Assembly: GCA_964653655.1 (NCBI GenBank)
Contig: CAZZHG010000013.1
Coordinates: 1-64,000 of the forward strand
From: CAZZHG01 sp964653655
GTDB taxonomy: Bacteria; Bdellovibrionota; FAC87; UBA2466
Direction of reading: 5' to 3'
Length of the DNA: 64,000 bases
Shown here piece by piece: positions 9,682 to 17,452 of this stretch. Below the pieces are notes generated by a model. The model ran no database searches. It saw nothing but the letters and a program-made list of their open reading frames with translations, and had not been told where the DNA came from. The position numbers were made by a program, and so were the translations under genes. How positions within the stretch are numbered: the first letter of the stretch is position 1; each line of letters opens with the position of its first letter.

Positions 9682-11119
9682 ACGCACTCTCCGTCGTATA
9701 AACGTAGGCCCCTGATTCGTCGTCCCAGTACTCGCCCTGGAAAGGCCAGAAGCGGTAACCCGCGGCTACGGTCGTTTCCACGTCGACAATCCGCTTGGGC
9801 GGAAGGCCTTTCTGGCCTTCGATGAGCTCTTTCTCGCCGGTGACGATTTCCACCTTCAGGTAGTTCGCCTGTTCCCGCTGTTCCAGGAGATCCTGAAGCT
9901 TTCTCGCGTGCAGCTTCGCGAGCGTCGCGCCGATCTGCTTCGAGAAGTACAGCTCCGCTTCCTCGATGAGCTTCGACATGCGGCGCATCTGCTCGTTGGT
10001 GCGGAACTGGGCGAGGTTCTGCCGCTCGTCTTTGAGCATCTGAACGACCTTCACCTTGTTCGCGATGCCCTGGTCGCGGTTCGCGAAGTTGATGAACGCC
10101 GAGCTCAGGCCCTTCTGGGTGACGAAAGCCTGGTACATGGACTCCGGGCTGTTGCCCCGGTTGGTCTCCTGCATGTCTCGGATCACCGGATCGTAGATCT
10201 TGAAGAACTGCGCGAGCGTCTGGCGCATCTCTTCGTACTTGCACAGCGTGAAGAGAATGGAGGCGCGAAGCACGTAGCCTTCGCCGACGAGATCTTCCCG
10301 GTAGAACGGAGAAAGAATCGTGTGCAGGTTACCCAAGCTCACGGTCGTGTCGTTCACGCGCATGAGGGGCCAGCTCGCCTCGAACAGCACCGTCAGCCAA
10401 TGGGGCGAGGAGCTGAGAAATTTCGAGTAGTACTCGATGGAGCCTTCCACGTCGCCTGAGGCGTAGGTCACGCGCGCGAGGTTGAGGCGCGCGAGCTCCG
10501 CGAGCGGAAACAGCGCCGGACGGCCGCGGACGTCCTGGAGGATCTTCTTGAAGTAGAAGCTCGCCTCCGAATAGTTGTTCTTCGCCGTCGACAGAATGCC
10601 AAGGTAGAACAACGCCTTCAAATAGAACTGGCTCTCGGGGTGCACGGACTTGAGGCGAACGGAAGCCTCGTTGATCTCATTGCGCGAGAAGTGGTGGACG
10701 CCTATGGCGTAGTGGGCCATGTCGGAAACACTGCTCGGAATGAAATTTGCCGGCAGATTGGCGAGCGCCGCGCCGATTCTTTCGACGATACCGAGACGGT
10801 CCGTGATGATGACCGCGTTCTTGATCGCCTTTTCGTAGATCTGCTTGTTGTTGTTGTCGGCCTGTAGCAGCACGTTACGGAACGAGATGTAGCTGGAGTA
10901 CAGGTAGCCTTGTTCGTACAGGACGAGACCTTGGAAGTAATAGGCGGAGTTGCGCTCGCTCGGTGAGGAGGCTTCCTGGATGGCGCGGGCGAAGAGATCC
11001 AGCGCGCGTCCGTACTTGCCTGACTCGTAGGCCCGGCGGCCGGCTTCGAACGCGGCCCCGCGCTTGCCTTCGGCGAAGGCCATGCCACAGAACAAGCAAA
11101 CTATCAGTAGTAGTCTCAT
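9671..11119 (-). CDS. Exported TPR protein of the Glt-like cluster
   Basis: 482 residues starting with a signal peptide (MRLLLIVCLFCGMAFAEG). TPR-like helices occupy about residues 22-200 (for example RRAYESGKYGRALDLFARAI), then a helical region with a coiled-coil stretch around 370-430 (KLIEEAELYFSKQIGATLAK). The C-terminus carries an aromatic, acidic GYRFWPFQGEYW motif. It lies directly upstream of, and overlaps by 11 bp, the AgmU-like gene. In Myxococcus the gliding locus includes another TPR protein, GltC, that works with GltD; this one could be its counterpart, but I cannot confirm this by sequence. The probable location is the periplasm or the inner face of the outer membrane. Confidence 0.75.
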   Translation of the reverse strand: MRLLLIVCLFCGMAFAEGKRGAAFEAGRRAYESGKYGRALDLFARAIQEASSPSERNSAYYFQGLVLYEQGYLYSSYISFRNVLLQADNNNKQIYEKAIKNAVIITDRLGIVERIGAALANLPANFIPSSVSDMAHYAIGVHHFSRNEINEASVRLKSVHPESQFYLKALFYLGILSTAKNNYSEASFYFKKILQDVRGRPALFPLAELARLNLARVTYASGDVEGSIEYYSKFLSSSPHWLTVLFEASWPLMRVNDTTVSLGNLHTILSPFYREDLVGEGYVLRASILFTLCKYEEMRQTLAQFFKIYDPVIRDMQETNRGNSPESMYQAFVTQKGLSSAFINFANRDQGIANKVKVVQMLKDERQNLAQFRTNEQMRRMSKLIEEAELYFSKQIGATLAKLHARKLQDLLEQREQANYLKVEIVTGEKELIEGQKGLPPKRIVDVETTVAAGYRFWPFQGEYWDDESGAYVYTTESACVN

Positions 11120-11161
11120 GGGAGTCGTCTCTTAGTTATGCGATCGATTCACGGGCCCCAC

Positions 11162-11896
11162 TCACAGGGGCATTTTCGGAAGCCAGAAGCTGAGCGAAAG
11201 CGTTACCGCGTAGTTGTTTCTCAAAGCGGATGCATTCTGCGGCGGATTCGTCCGGGTCAGGAACCGCTCGGTATAGAGATAGTCCCGGAACTCGACCTTC
11301 ATTGAAAACCATTCCCGGAAGAACGCGCGGATGCCGATCGCCGGATAAAAAGTCACATAGCTGTTCGTTTCCGTCTTCGCGACGCCGACTCCGAAGCCGA
11401 AATACGGCTCGATATAGGCGATCCAACGCGAGAACGTCGCCATCTTTCCGTAGATCGGAGTCCACTGAACTCCGGTGGTCAGGAAGTAGAGCAACTTTTG
11501 GAAGTCGGGCTTGATGCACGCCTGTCCCGAGCCGCAATTGCCGCTCCCGTTCACGTGCTTGTTGATATCGTCGGTAAAGCTGCTGAAGAAGGTTTTCGTA
11601 TAGGAAAAATTAAGGCCTTCCCATGCCCAGTTGTCGTTGAAGTGGAGCGAGTAGCTCGCGCCGCCGAGGAGCGTACGCCGGACGGTACCGAAAGGAACGC
11701 CGCCGAACTGTAAGGGAGAGAACTCGTGGCGCCAGTCCTTCTTCGTGTACTTGCGCTGAACTACGACGATCTCCTCGTTCTGAATCGTTCCGATGTCGGC
11801 GAGCTGCTTCTCGATCACGGTGGTGTCATCGCAAAACGCGCGCACCGGCAGCAAAGAAAGCAGCACAACGATGTAGGTCGCTAGTCGACGTCTCAT
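11162..11896 (-). CDS. Outer-membrane beta-barrel protein (TIGR04565-like), first gene of Glt-like cluster
   Basis: 244 residues. The signal peptide (MRRRLATYIVVLLSLLPVRAF) is followed by a short helical region and alternating hydrophobic/polar beta strands. Motifs such as TLLGGASYSLHFNDNWAWEG and EWFSMKVEFRDYLY, and a final strand ending in NNYAVTLSLSFWLP, fit an eight- to ten-stranded outer-membrane barrel of the type often annotated outer membrane beta-barrel domain-containing protein in myxobacteria and Bdellovibrio. The start at 11896 was chosen for the signal peptide; the longer frame to 12301 has no sensible N-terminus. It is divergent from ilvE and 42 bp upstream of the TPR gene. GltA, GltB and GltH in Myxococcus are outer-membrane barrels, so a similar role is plausible. 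Confidence 0.75.
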   Translation of the reverse strand: MRRRLATYIVVLLSLLPVRAFCDDTTVIEKQLADIGTIQNEEIVVVQRKYTKKDWRHEFSPLQFGGVPFGTVRRTLLGGASYSLHFNDNWAWEGLNFSYTKTFFSSFTDDINKHVNGSGNCGSGQACIKPDFQKLLYFLTTGVQWTPIYGKMATFSRWIAYIEPYFGFGVGVAKTETNSYVTFYPAIGIRAFFREWFSMKVEFRDYLYTERFLTRTNPPQNASALRNNYAVTLSLSFWLPKMPL

Positions 11897-11965
11897 AGGG
11901 TTCGCCAAGTTGTGAAGATAAGCCCCTGGAGCGGTGGAGAAAGGGGCGAAGAGCCGGGGCAAATG

Positions 11966-11994
11966 TTGTTGTGATTCCTCAAATTTATTATATG
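11966..11994 (+). promoter_or_regulatory. Candidate sigma70-type promoter for ilvE
   Basis: TTGTTG at 11966-11971 and TATATG at 11989-11994 are separated by 17 bp in an AT-rich stretch of the divergent intergenic region, about 45 bp before the ilvE start. Found by eye; the -10 match is moderate. Confidence 0.35.
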
Positions 11995-12037
11995 GTATGT
12001 GCCGTCCAATCGCCACTCTTCGTGTTTTGAGGAATCC

Positions 12038-12967
12038 ATGGCCGGTGAATCCGTAGACGGAAAGTTCATTTGGGTGGACGGAAAAATCGTCCCCTTTCAG
12101 GACGCGACGATCCACATCCTGTCGCACAGCATGCAATACGGCGGCGGCATCTTCGAAGGCATCCGCGCCTACGAGCTGTCCGATGGACGCTCCGCACTCT
12201 GGCGCGGCGAGGACCACTACCGGCGCTTTCTCGACTCCATGAAAGCGATGGGCTACACCTGCCGCTATTCCCTCAACGATTTCATGAGCGCGACCGCCCA
12301 AGTCATGAAGGCCAACAACTTCAAAGCCTGTTACGTCCGCCCGGTCGCCTATATAGATGAGAGAGTCCGCGGGCTGAGCTTGCCGGATCCGGCCGATGTA
12401 AAGGTGAGCATCGCCACCTGGACTTGGGGCAAGTACATGGGCGCCGCCGGAGACGTGGGCATTCGCGCCGCGGTGTCGACCTACCGCCGCGCTGAGGTCG
12501 CCACCTCGCTACCTTGGGCCAAAATCGCGGGCGGCTACCTCACTTCCATCCTGGCCCGCCGGGAAGCGGCGAAAAACGGAATCCAGGAAACACTGCTTCT
12601 CGATCCGAACGGCATGGCGGCCGAAGGCTGCGGCGACAACCTCTTTATGGTGAAGGACGGGGTCGTCTACACGCCGCCTCCGACCTACATCCTGCCCGGC
12701 TTCACCCGGGACTGCGCGATGAAGCTCGCGGCCTTCCTCGGTTACACCGTGAAGGAGACCCCGCTCTCCCGGAACCAGCTTTACCTGGCCGACGAGATTT
12801 TCATCACGGGAACGGCGGTCGAAATCGCCTCCATCAAGGAACTGGACTACAGGACCATCGGAAACCAGTGCCCGGGCCCGGTCACCCGCAAGATCACGGA
12901 CTTATTCTATAAATGCACTCGCGGGGAAGTTCCCGAGTTCCGCACCTGGAACACGGTAGTAGCCTGA
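12038..12967 (+). CDS. ilvE: Branched-chain-amino-acid aminotransferase
   Basis: 309 residues, the normal length for IlvE. It catalyses PLP-dependent transamination between branched-chain 2-oxo acids and glutamate, the last step of Ile, Leu and Val synthesis, in the cytoplasm. Class IV aminotransferase landmarks are present: YGGGIFEGIRAYE near 34-46, YVRPVAYIDERVRGL at 99-113, the PLP lysine K162 in LPWAKIAGGYL, and the phosphate-binding EGCGDNLF and FITGTAVEI segments later. ATG 12038 has a GAGG Shine-Dalgarno and was preferred to a longer frame from 11999. The gene stands alone between the divergent Glt-like cluster and the thrS promoter. Confidence 0.95.
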   Translation: MAGESVDGKFIWVDGKIVPFQDATIHILSHSMQYGGGIFEGIRAYELSDGRSALWRGEDHYRRFLDSMKAMGYTCRYSLNDFMSATAQVMKANNFKACYVRPVAYIDERVRGLSLPDPADVKVSIATWTWGKYMGAAGDVGIRAAVSTYRRAEVATSLPWAKIAGGYLTSILARREAAKNGIQETLLLDPNGMAAEGCGDNLFMVKDGVVYTPPPTYILPGFTRDCAMKLAAFLGYTVKETPLSRNQLYLADEIFITGTAVEIASIKELDYRTIGNQCPGPVTRKITDLFYKCTRGEVPEFRTWNTVVA

Positions 12968-12969
12968 AT

Positions 12970-12992
12970 CGACTTGGCACCTAGCCAAGTCG
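12970..12992 (+). terminator. Inverted repeat after ilvE, probable terminator
   Basis: A perfect 9-bp stem (CGACTTGGC with GCCAAGTCG) and a 5-base loop begin 2 bp after the ilvE stop. No U-tract follows, so it is either a weak intrinsic terminator or an mRNA-protecting hairpin. Confidence 0.45.
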
Positions 12993-13030
12993 TCCCGAGG
13001 TCCCGAAGGGATCTTCTCCTTTAATTTATG

Positions 13031-13058
13031 TTGCTTTCGACGCACCAAACCGTATAAC
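13031..13058 (+). promoter_or_regulatory. Promoter for thrS and the translation operon
   Basis: TTGCTT at 13031-13036 and TATAAC at 13053-13058 have a 16-bp spacer. Transcription would start near 13065, giving a leader of about 60 bases before the thrS ATG. Confidence 0.55.
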
Positions 13059-13124
13059 TTTTTGTGTTGATGACTCCCTTCCGCACTCCCTCTCCCGCTC
13101 TATGACGTCGGCCCTCCTCTTTTC

Positions 13125-15041
13125 ATGAAGCCCATTACCGTTACACTCCCCGACGGCTCTACCCGTTCGGTCAATAGCGGATCCACGCCCTGGGACGTGG
13201 TGAAGTCCATCGGAAAGCGCCTCGAGCAGGACGCGGTCGCCGCCAAAGTGGACGGCAAGGTCGTCGACCTTACCTACAAGCTCGAAAAAGATTGCAAGCT
13301 CGCCATCGTTACGCGCTCGACTCCCGAAGGACTCGAGGTCATCCGCCATTCGACGGCGCATCTTCTCGCCCAAGCGATCAAAGCGATTTATCCGGACGCC
13401 CAGATCACCATCGGCCCCGTGATCGAGGACGGCTTCTATTACGACATCGACTGCGCGTCGAAGATCGCGCCCGAGGATCTTCCCGCGATCGAAAAGAAGA
13501 TGGCGGAAATCGCCGCGAAGAATTTGGACGTCACCCGATCCGAGTGGGACAAGCCGAAGGCGGTTTCCTTCTTCAAGGATCTGAAAGAATTTTTCAAAGC
13601 CGAGATCATCCAGAGCATCCCCGACAACAACGTTAGCGTGTACACGCAAGGGGACTTCACGGATCTCTGCCGCGGCCCTCACGTTCCGAACACGAGCCGC
13701 CTGGGAAAATTCAAGCTGCTGTCGGTTGCCGGCGCCTACTGGCGCGGGGACGAAAAGAACAAGATGCTCCAGCGCATCTACGGCACCGCCTGGGCTACGC
13801 AAAAAGAGCTCGACGAATATATTTTCCGCATCGAGGAAGCGAAGAAACGCGATCACCGCCGGCTCGGCCCCGAGCTCGGCCTCTTCACCTTCCTCAACGA
13901 GATCGCGCCGGCCATGCCGTTCTACCTGCCGAAGGGCGCGCAGCTCTACAATTCTCTCGTCGATTACATGCGAAAAGAGATCGCCAAGCAGGGCTACCAG
14001 GAAGTCATCTGCCCGCAGCTGATGACCAGCGTTCTCTGGCAGCGCTCGGGCCATCTGCAGAACTATTCCGAGAACATGTTCCTCTTCAAAGAGGGCGAAA
14101 ACCTTTCGGCGCTCAAACCCATGAACTGCCCGGGCCACGCGGTGCTCTTCGGTTCCACGAAGCACAGCTATCGCGATCTGCCGCTTCGTTTCGCCGAGTT
14201 CTCGAAGCTCCACCGCAACGAGCGCGCGGGCGTCACTCACGGCCTCATGCGCACGCGCACCTTCGCGCAGGACGACGCGCACATTTTCTGCACGGAAGAT
14301 CAGATTCAGTCGGAGTCGCGGATCTTCATCGAGCACACGCTTTCGGTCTACAAGCGGTTCGGCTTCAAGGAGATCGTGATCAAGCTCGCGACCCGCCCCG
14401 AAAAGCGCATGGGAACCGACGCCGACTGGGACAAGTCGGAAGGCGCTCTCGCCCAGGCCCTCAAAGATCTGAATCTCAAGTTCGACTATCTGCCTGGCGA
14501 AGGCGCTTTCTACGGGCCCAAGATCGAGTTTCACATCAAGGACAGCATCGGCCGATTCTGGCAGTGCGGAACGCTCCAGGTGGATCCGAACATCCCCGAG
14601 CAGTTCCAGCTCGAGTACACCGATTCGGACAACCAAGCGCGCCGGCCCGTCATGCTCCACCGCGCGGAGTTCGGAAGCCTCGAGCGCTTCATGGGAATTT
14701 TGATCGAACACACGGCCGGGCACATCCCGCTGTGGATCGCGCCGCTGCAGGCGACGATCATCAACGTCGCCACCGACCAGGAAGAGTACGCCAAGACGTG
14801 GCTCACCCGGCTGACGGAAAAAGGACTTCGAGTCGAGCTGGACGCTCGCAACGAAAAGCTGGGCTATCGCATCCGCGAGGCCCAGGTGAAGAAGGTGCCG
14901 CTGATGCTCGTCATCGGCGGCAAGGAGAAGGACTCCGGCACCGTTTCCGTACGGAAGCGGACCGGGGAGACCACGGACGGCCTCGATTTCGAGGGGTTCC
15001 TCCGCTTCTTCGAGACTGAAACCAATAACCAGGAGACATGA
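13125..15041 (+). CDS. thrS: Threonine--tRNA ligase
   Basis: 638 residues, full length for ThrRS, which charges tRNA-Thr in the cytoplasm. The N-terminal TGS domain starts MKPITVTLPDGS. The editing/SAD domain contains HSTAHLLAQA and later FTDLCRGPHVP. The class II catalytic core has the zinc-binding Cys in MNCPGHAVLFG, and the motif 2 region RNERAGVTHGLMR with FAQDDAHIFC. The anticodon-binding domain is the C-terminal 100 residues. The ATG at 13125 gives the standard TGS start; no strong Shine-Dalgarno is seen. The stop overlaps the infC start by 4 bp (ATGA). thrS-infC-rpmI-rplT-pheST is a widespread bacterial order. Confidence 0.98.
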   Translation: MKPITVTLPDGSTRSVNSGSTPWDVVKSIGKRLEQDAVAAKVDGKVVDLTYKLEKDCKLAIVTRSTPEGLEVIRHSTAHLLAQAIKAIYPDAQITIGPVIEDGFYYDIDCASKIAPEDLPAIEKKMAEIAAKNLDVTRSEWDKPKAVSFFKDLKEFFKAEIIQSIPDNNVSVYTQGDFTDLCRGPHVPNTSRLGKFKLLSVAGAYWRGDEKNKMLQRIYGTAWATQKELDEYIFRIEEAKKRDHRRLGPELGLFTFLNEIAPAMPFYLPKGAQLYNSLVDYMRKEIAKQGYQEVICPQLMTSVLWQRSGHLQNYSENMFLFKEGENLSALKPMNCPGHAVLFGSTKHSYRDLPLRFAEFSKLHRNERAGVTHGLMRTRTFAQDDAHIFCTEDQIQSESRIFIEHTLSVYKRFGFKEIVIKLATRPEKRMGTDADWDKSEGALAQALKDLNLKFDYLPGEGAFYGPKIEFHIKDSIGRFWQCGTLQVDPNIPEQFQLEYTDSDNQARRPVMLHRAEFGSLERFMGILIEHTAGHIPLWIAPLQATIINVATDQEEYAKTWLTRLTEKGLRVELDARNEKLGYRIREAQVKKVPLMLVIGGKEKDSGTVSVRKRTGETTDGLDFEGFLRFFETETNNQET

Positions 15042-15652
15042 CCATTAAGCCCAAAGATCAAGGCCCGCGCCTCAACCACCGTATCCGCGTTCGTGAAGTC
15101 CGTTTGATCGGTTCCGACGGAGCCCAGCTGGGCATCGTGGAAACCGCCAAAGCCCTCGAGCTGGCCCGCCGGGAAGGGCTGGATCTGGTGGAAATTTCGC
15201 CCACGGCCAACCCGCCGGTTTGCAAAATTCTCGATTTCGGGAAGTTCAAATACGAGGCGAAAAAGAAGGCCCAGCAGGCCAAGAAGAACCAGGTGGTCAG
15301 TCTCACGAAAGAGGTCCAGTTCCGGCCTCAAACCGACCAGCACGACATCGATTTCAAGGTGAAGCACATCCAGCGCTTCCTGAGCGAAGGCCACAAGGTC
15401 CGCATCTTCGTCCGCTTCCGCGGCCGCGAAGCTTCGCACGCGGACCTCGGGTACGCGCTTCTCAAGCAGATCATCGAGCTGGTGGGCGCTTTCGGAACCG
15501 TCGAGCTCTCGCCCAAGATGGAAGGCAAGATCATGGCTCTGGTCATGATCCCGGCCAAGGCTCCTCCGAAGGCGAAAAAGCCCGAGAAGCCGCCCGAAGC
15601 AGCGACGGCCAAACCGGCGGCCCCCGCCGGTCAGCCCCAAGCCCCCAAGTAA
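15038..15652 (+). CDS. infC: Translation initiation factor IF-3
   Basis: 204 residues. IF-3 binds the 30S subunit, prevents premature 50S joining and checks initiator tRNA pairing. The N-domain runs from about 9 to 80 (VREVRLIGSDGAQLGIV, then ISPTANPPVCKILDFGKFKYE), the Lys-rich linker is at 78-95, and the C-domain is at 95-175 with KVRIFVRFRGREASHADLG. A 30-residue Lys/Pro/Ala-rich tail extends past the usual IF-3 end. The start is an ordinary ATG overlapping the thrS stop, not the rare AUU used for autoregulation in enterobacteria. Confidence 0.97.
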   Translation: MTIKPKDQGPRLNHRIRVREVRLIGSDGAQLGIVETAKALELARREGLDLVEISPTANPPVCKILDFGKFKYEAKKKAQQAKKNQVVSLTKEVQFRPQTDQHDIDFKVKHIQRFLSEGHKVRIFVRFRGREASHADLGYALLKQIIELVGAFGTVELSPKMEGKIMALVMIPAKAPPKAKKPEKPPEAATAKPAAPAGQPQAPK

Positions 15653-15697
15653 GGGGTCGGGACGCCGGGTCAAAGTGCCCATTGCTCAAGCGGATTA

Positions 15698-15726
15698 TTG
15701 ACTTGGGCGGGCCGATGAGTAAGGTA
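15698..15726 (+). promoter_or_regulatory. Candidate promoter in the 180-bp infC-rpmI leader
   Basis: TTGACT at 15698-15703, a 17-bp spacer and AAGGTA at 15721-15726; the -10 is poor. The whole 15653-15832 stretch holds no gene and is longer than expected inside this operon, so it may be an r-protein leader (L20 autoregulates this operon in other bacteria), but no known leader fold could be recognised by eye. Confidence 0.25.
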
Positions 15727-15832
15727 GAGCACATCTCCGAAGCTGGAGCGACCCAAGACATTTCCGTCAGGTGGTGCGACGGGGTGGCCCTTAGCTTTGA
15801 TTTTAGCAGTAATGTCCAGAGGTTAGTTGGTT

Positions 15833-16033
15833 ATGAAGCTGAAGCAGAAAACGAAATCGAGTGCGAAAAAGCGGTTCAAAATGACCGCCAGCGGCCACGC
15901 CAAGCGCTCGAAGGCGTATCACAATCACATCCTCGAGCATAAATCCGCTAAACAAGGCGCGCGCCTTCGGAAAGCTGTACTCGTGCACGACTCCGACATG
16001 CAAAACGTGCGTCGGATGTTGGTGCTGACCTGA
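15833..16033 (+). CDS. rpmI: 50S ribosomal protein L35
   Basis: 66 residues, standard for bL35, a small basic protein of the large ribosomal subunit. The N-terminus MKLKQKTKSSAKKRFK and the ASGHAKRSKAYHNHIL segment are diagnostic. I start at ATG 15833, preceded by AGAGG; an in-frame TTG two codons upstream is less likely. It is followed after 31 bp by rplT, as is usual. Confidence 0.96.
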   Translation: MKLKQKTKSSAKKRFKMTASGHAKRSKAYHNHILEHKSAKQGARLRKAVLVHDSDMQNVRRMLVLT

Positions 16034-16064
16034 TTTTGATTTTTTCAGTAGTAGTAGGTTTTAT

Positions 16065-16424
16065 ATGCCCAGAGTAAAACGCGGACCCGCCGGACGTAAC
16101 AAACGGAAAAAGACTTTAGATCGCGCCGAAGGATTCTACGGTAGCGCCAGTAAGCTGGCGAAGATCGCCTCTCGGTATACCGAGCGCGCCATGGTCTATT
16201 CCTACCGCGACCGGCACACTCGTAAGCGTGAGATTCGCGCCCTCTGGCAGATGAGGATCAACGCTGCCTGCAGACTTAACAACCTGAGTTATTCCAAGTT
16301 TATTTCCGGACTCAAAAACGCGAGCGTGGAGCTGGATCGCAAGATCCTAGCGGACCTCGCCGTTCGGAACCCTGAACACTTCACTCAGCTTGTGGCGCTT
16401 GCTCGGCAGCCGCAAGCTGCATGA
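16065..16424 (+). CDS. rplT: 50S ribosomal protein L20
   Basis: 119 residues, full length for bL20, which binds 23S rRNA early in 50S assembly and represses its own operon in several bacteria. The start MPRVKRGPAGRNKRKK and the core YSYRDRHTRKREIRALWQMR are characteristic. The stop overlaps the pheS start by 4 bp (ATGA). Confidence 0.97.
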   Translation: MPRVKRGPAGRNKRKKTLDRAEGFYGSASKLAKIASRYTERAMVYSYRDRHTRKREIRALWQMRINAACRLNNLSYSKFISGLKNASVELDRKILADLAVRNPEHFTQLVALARQPQAA

Positions 16425-17440
16425 TCGATCACATCCAACGTATCCGCGACGAGGCGGAGACCAAAATATCATCGGCACCTGATATTCAGGAATTGGACCG
16501 CCTTCGGGTCCACTACTTGGGTAAAAAGGGTCTCATCACCGGGATGCTCCATCAGCTGAAGGAGCTGGCCCCCGACAAGCGTCGCGAGATGGGCGCCGAG
16601 CTGAACAAGATCAAAGAACATTTCGAGTCGGCTCTCCACACCCGCCACCAGACGCTGGAGCGGCAAAACATGGAGAAAGAGCTGACGTCGTCGGCCCCAC
16701 TCGATCTCACGCTTCCCGGCCAATACGCTTTGAACCTCGGTTCCCTGCATCCGGTCAGCAAGATCATCGAGGAATCGGTGCTGTGCCTGAAACGGGTCGG
16801 GTTCTCCGTCGTCAGCGGCCCCGAGATCGAAACGGAGTTCTTCAACTTCGAGGCGCTCAATACGCCGAAAGATCACCCCGCGCGGGATCTCCAAGACACC
16901 TTTTATATTCAAGGGCAGTCGCTGCTCCGCTCTCATACGTCGCCGATGCAAATCCGCACGATGATGAACCGCAAGCCGCCCCTGCAGTTCATTTCTCACG
17001 GCCGCGTGTACCGCTCGGATTACGACCAGACCCACACGCCGATGTTCCATCAGATCGAAGGCGTGATGGTCGACGAGCACGTGACCATGGCGGAGCTCAA
17101 AGGCGTGCTTCACTACTGGGTGAAGTCGCTCTTCGGCAGCCGGCCTTTGCGTTTTCGTCCCAGCTTTTTTCCCTTCGTCGAACCAGGCGCGGAAGTGGAC
17201 ATGCAATGCATCCACTGCCGGGGCCGCGGCTGCCGCACGTGCAAGGACACGGGCTGGCTGGAAATCGGCGGCTGCGGGATGATCCACCCGAACGTGTTCA
17301 AGTCGGTCGGGTACGAGCTGGAAAAATATTCGGGCTTTGCCTTCGGCTTCGGCGTCGAGCGCATAGCCATGCTGAAATACGGTATCGACGACCTGCGGTC
17401 GTTCTTCGAGAACGATCACCGGTTGCTCGAACAGTTTTAG
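16421..17440 (+). CDS. pheS: Phenylalanine--tRNA ligase, alpha subunit
   Basis: 339 residues, the normal size. With PheT it forms the alpha2beta2 synthetase that charges tRNA-Phe. The N-terminal coiled-coil arm occupies about residues 1-85; the class II catalytic core follows, with GPEIETEFFNFEALN, SHTSPMQIRTM (about 165-175), FHQIEGVMVDE and the C-terminal FGFGVERIAMLKYGI motif 3. A cysteine cluster (MQCIHCRGRGCRTCKDTGW) between motifs 2 and 3 is a zinc-site-like insertion found in some PheS proteins. It is translationally coupled to rplT and 12 bp from pheT. Confidence 0.97.
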   Translation: MIDHIQRIRDEAETKISSAPDIQELDRLRVHYLGKKGLITGMLHQLKELAPDKRREMGAELNKIKEHFESALHTRHQTLERQNMEKELTSSAPLDLTLPGQYALNLGSLHPVSKIIEESVLCLKRVGFSVVSGPEIETEFFNFEALNTPKDHPARDLQDTFYIQGQSLLRSHTSPMQIRTMMNRKPPLQFISHGRVYRSDYDQTHTPMFHQIEGVMVDEHVTMAELKGVLHYWVKSLFGSRPLRFRPSFFPFVEPGAEVDMQCIHCRGRGCRTCKDTGWLEIGGCGMIHPNVFKSVGYELEKYSGFAFGFGVERIAMLKYGIDDLRSFFENDHRLLEQF

Positions 17441-17452
17441 TCAGGGGCTTTC

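Noticed and set aside
12993..13124. T-box or other riboswitch before thrS
   Set aside because: No T-box consensus or recognisable aptamer; a plain promoter explains the region.
13026..14723. 565-codon minus-strand open frame opposite thrS
   Set aside because: Antisense shadow of a certain gene; composition is Arg/Glu/Leu/Val-rich as in all such shadows here.
15653..15832. Known L20 leader in front of rpmI
   Set aside because: The stretch is long enough, but no recognisable leader structure could be drawn by eye, so only a low-confidence promoter is listed.
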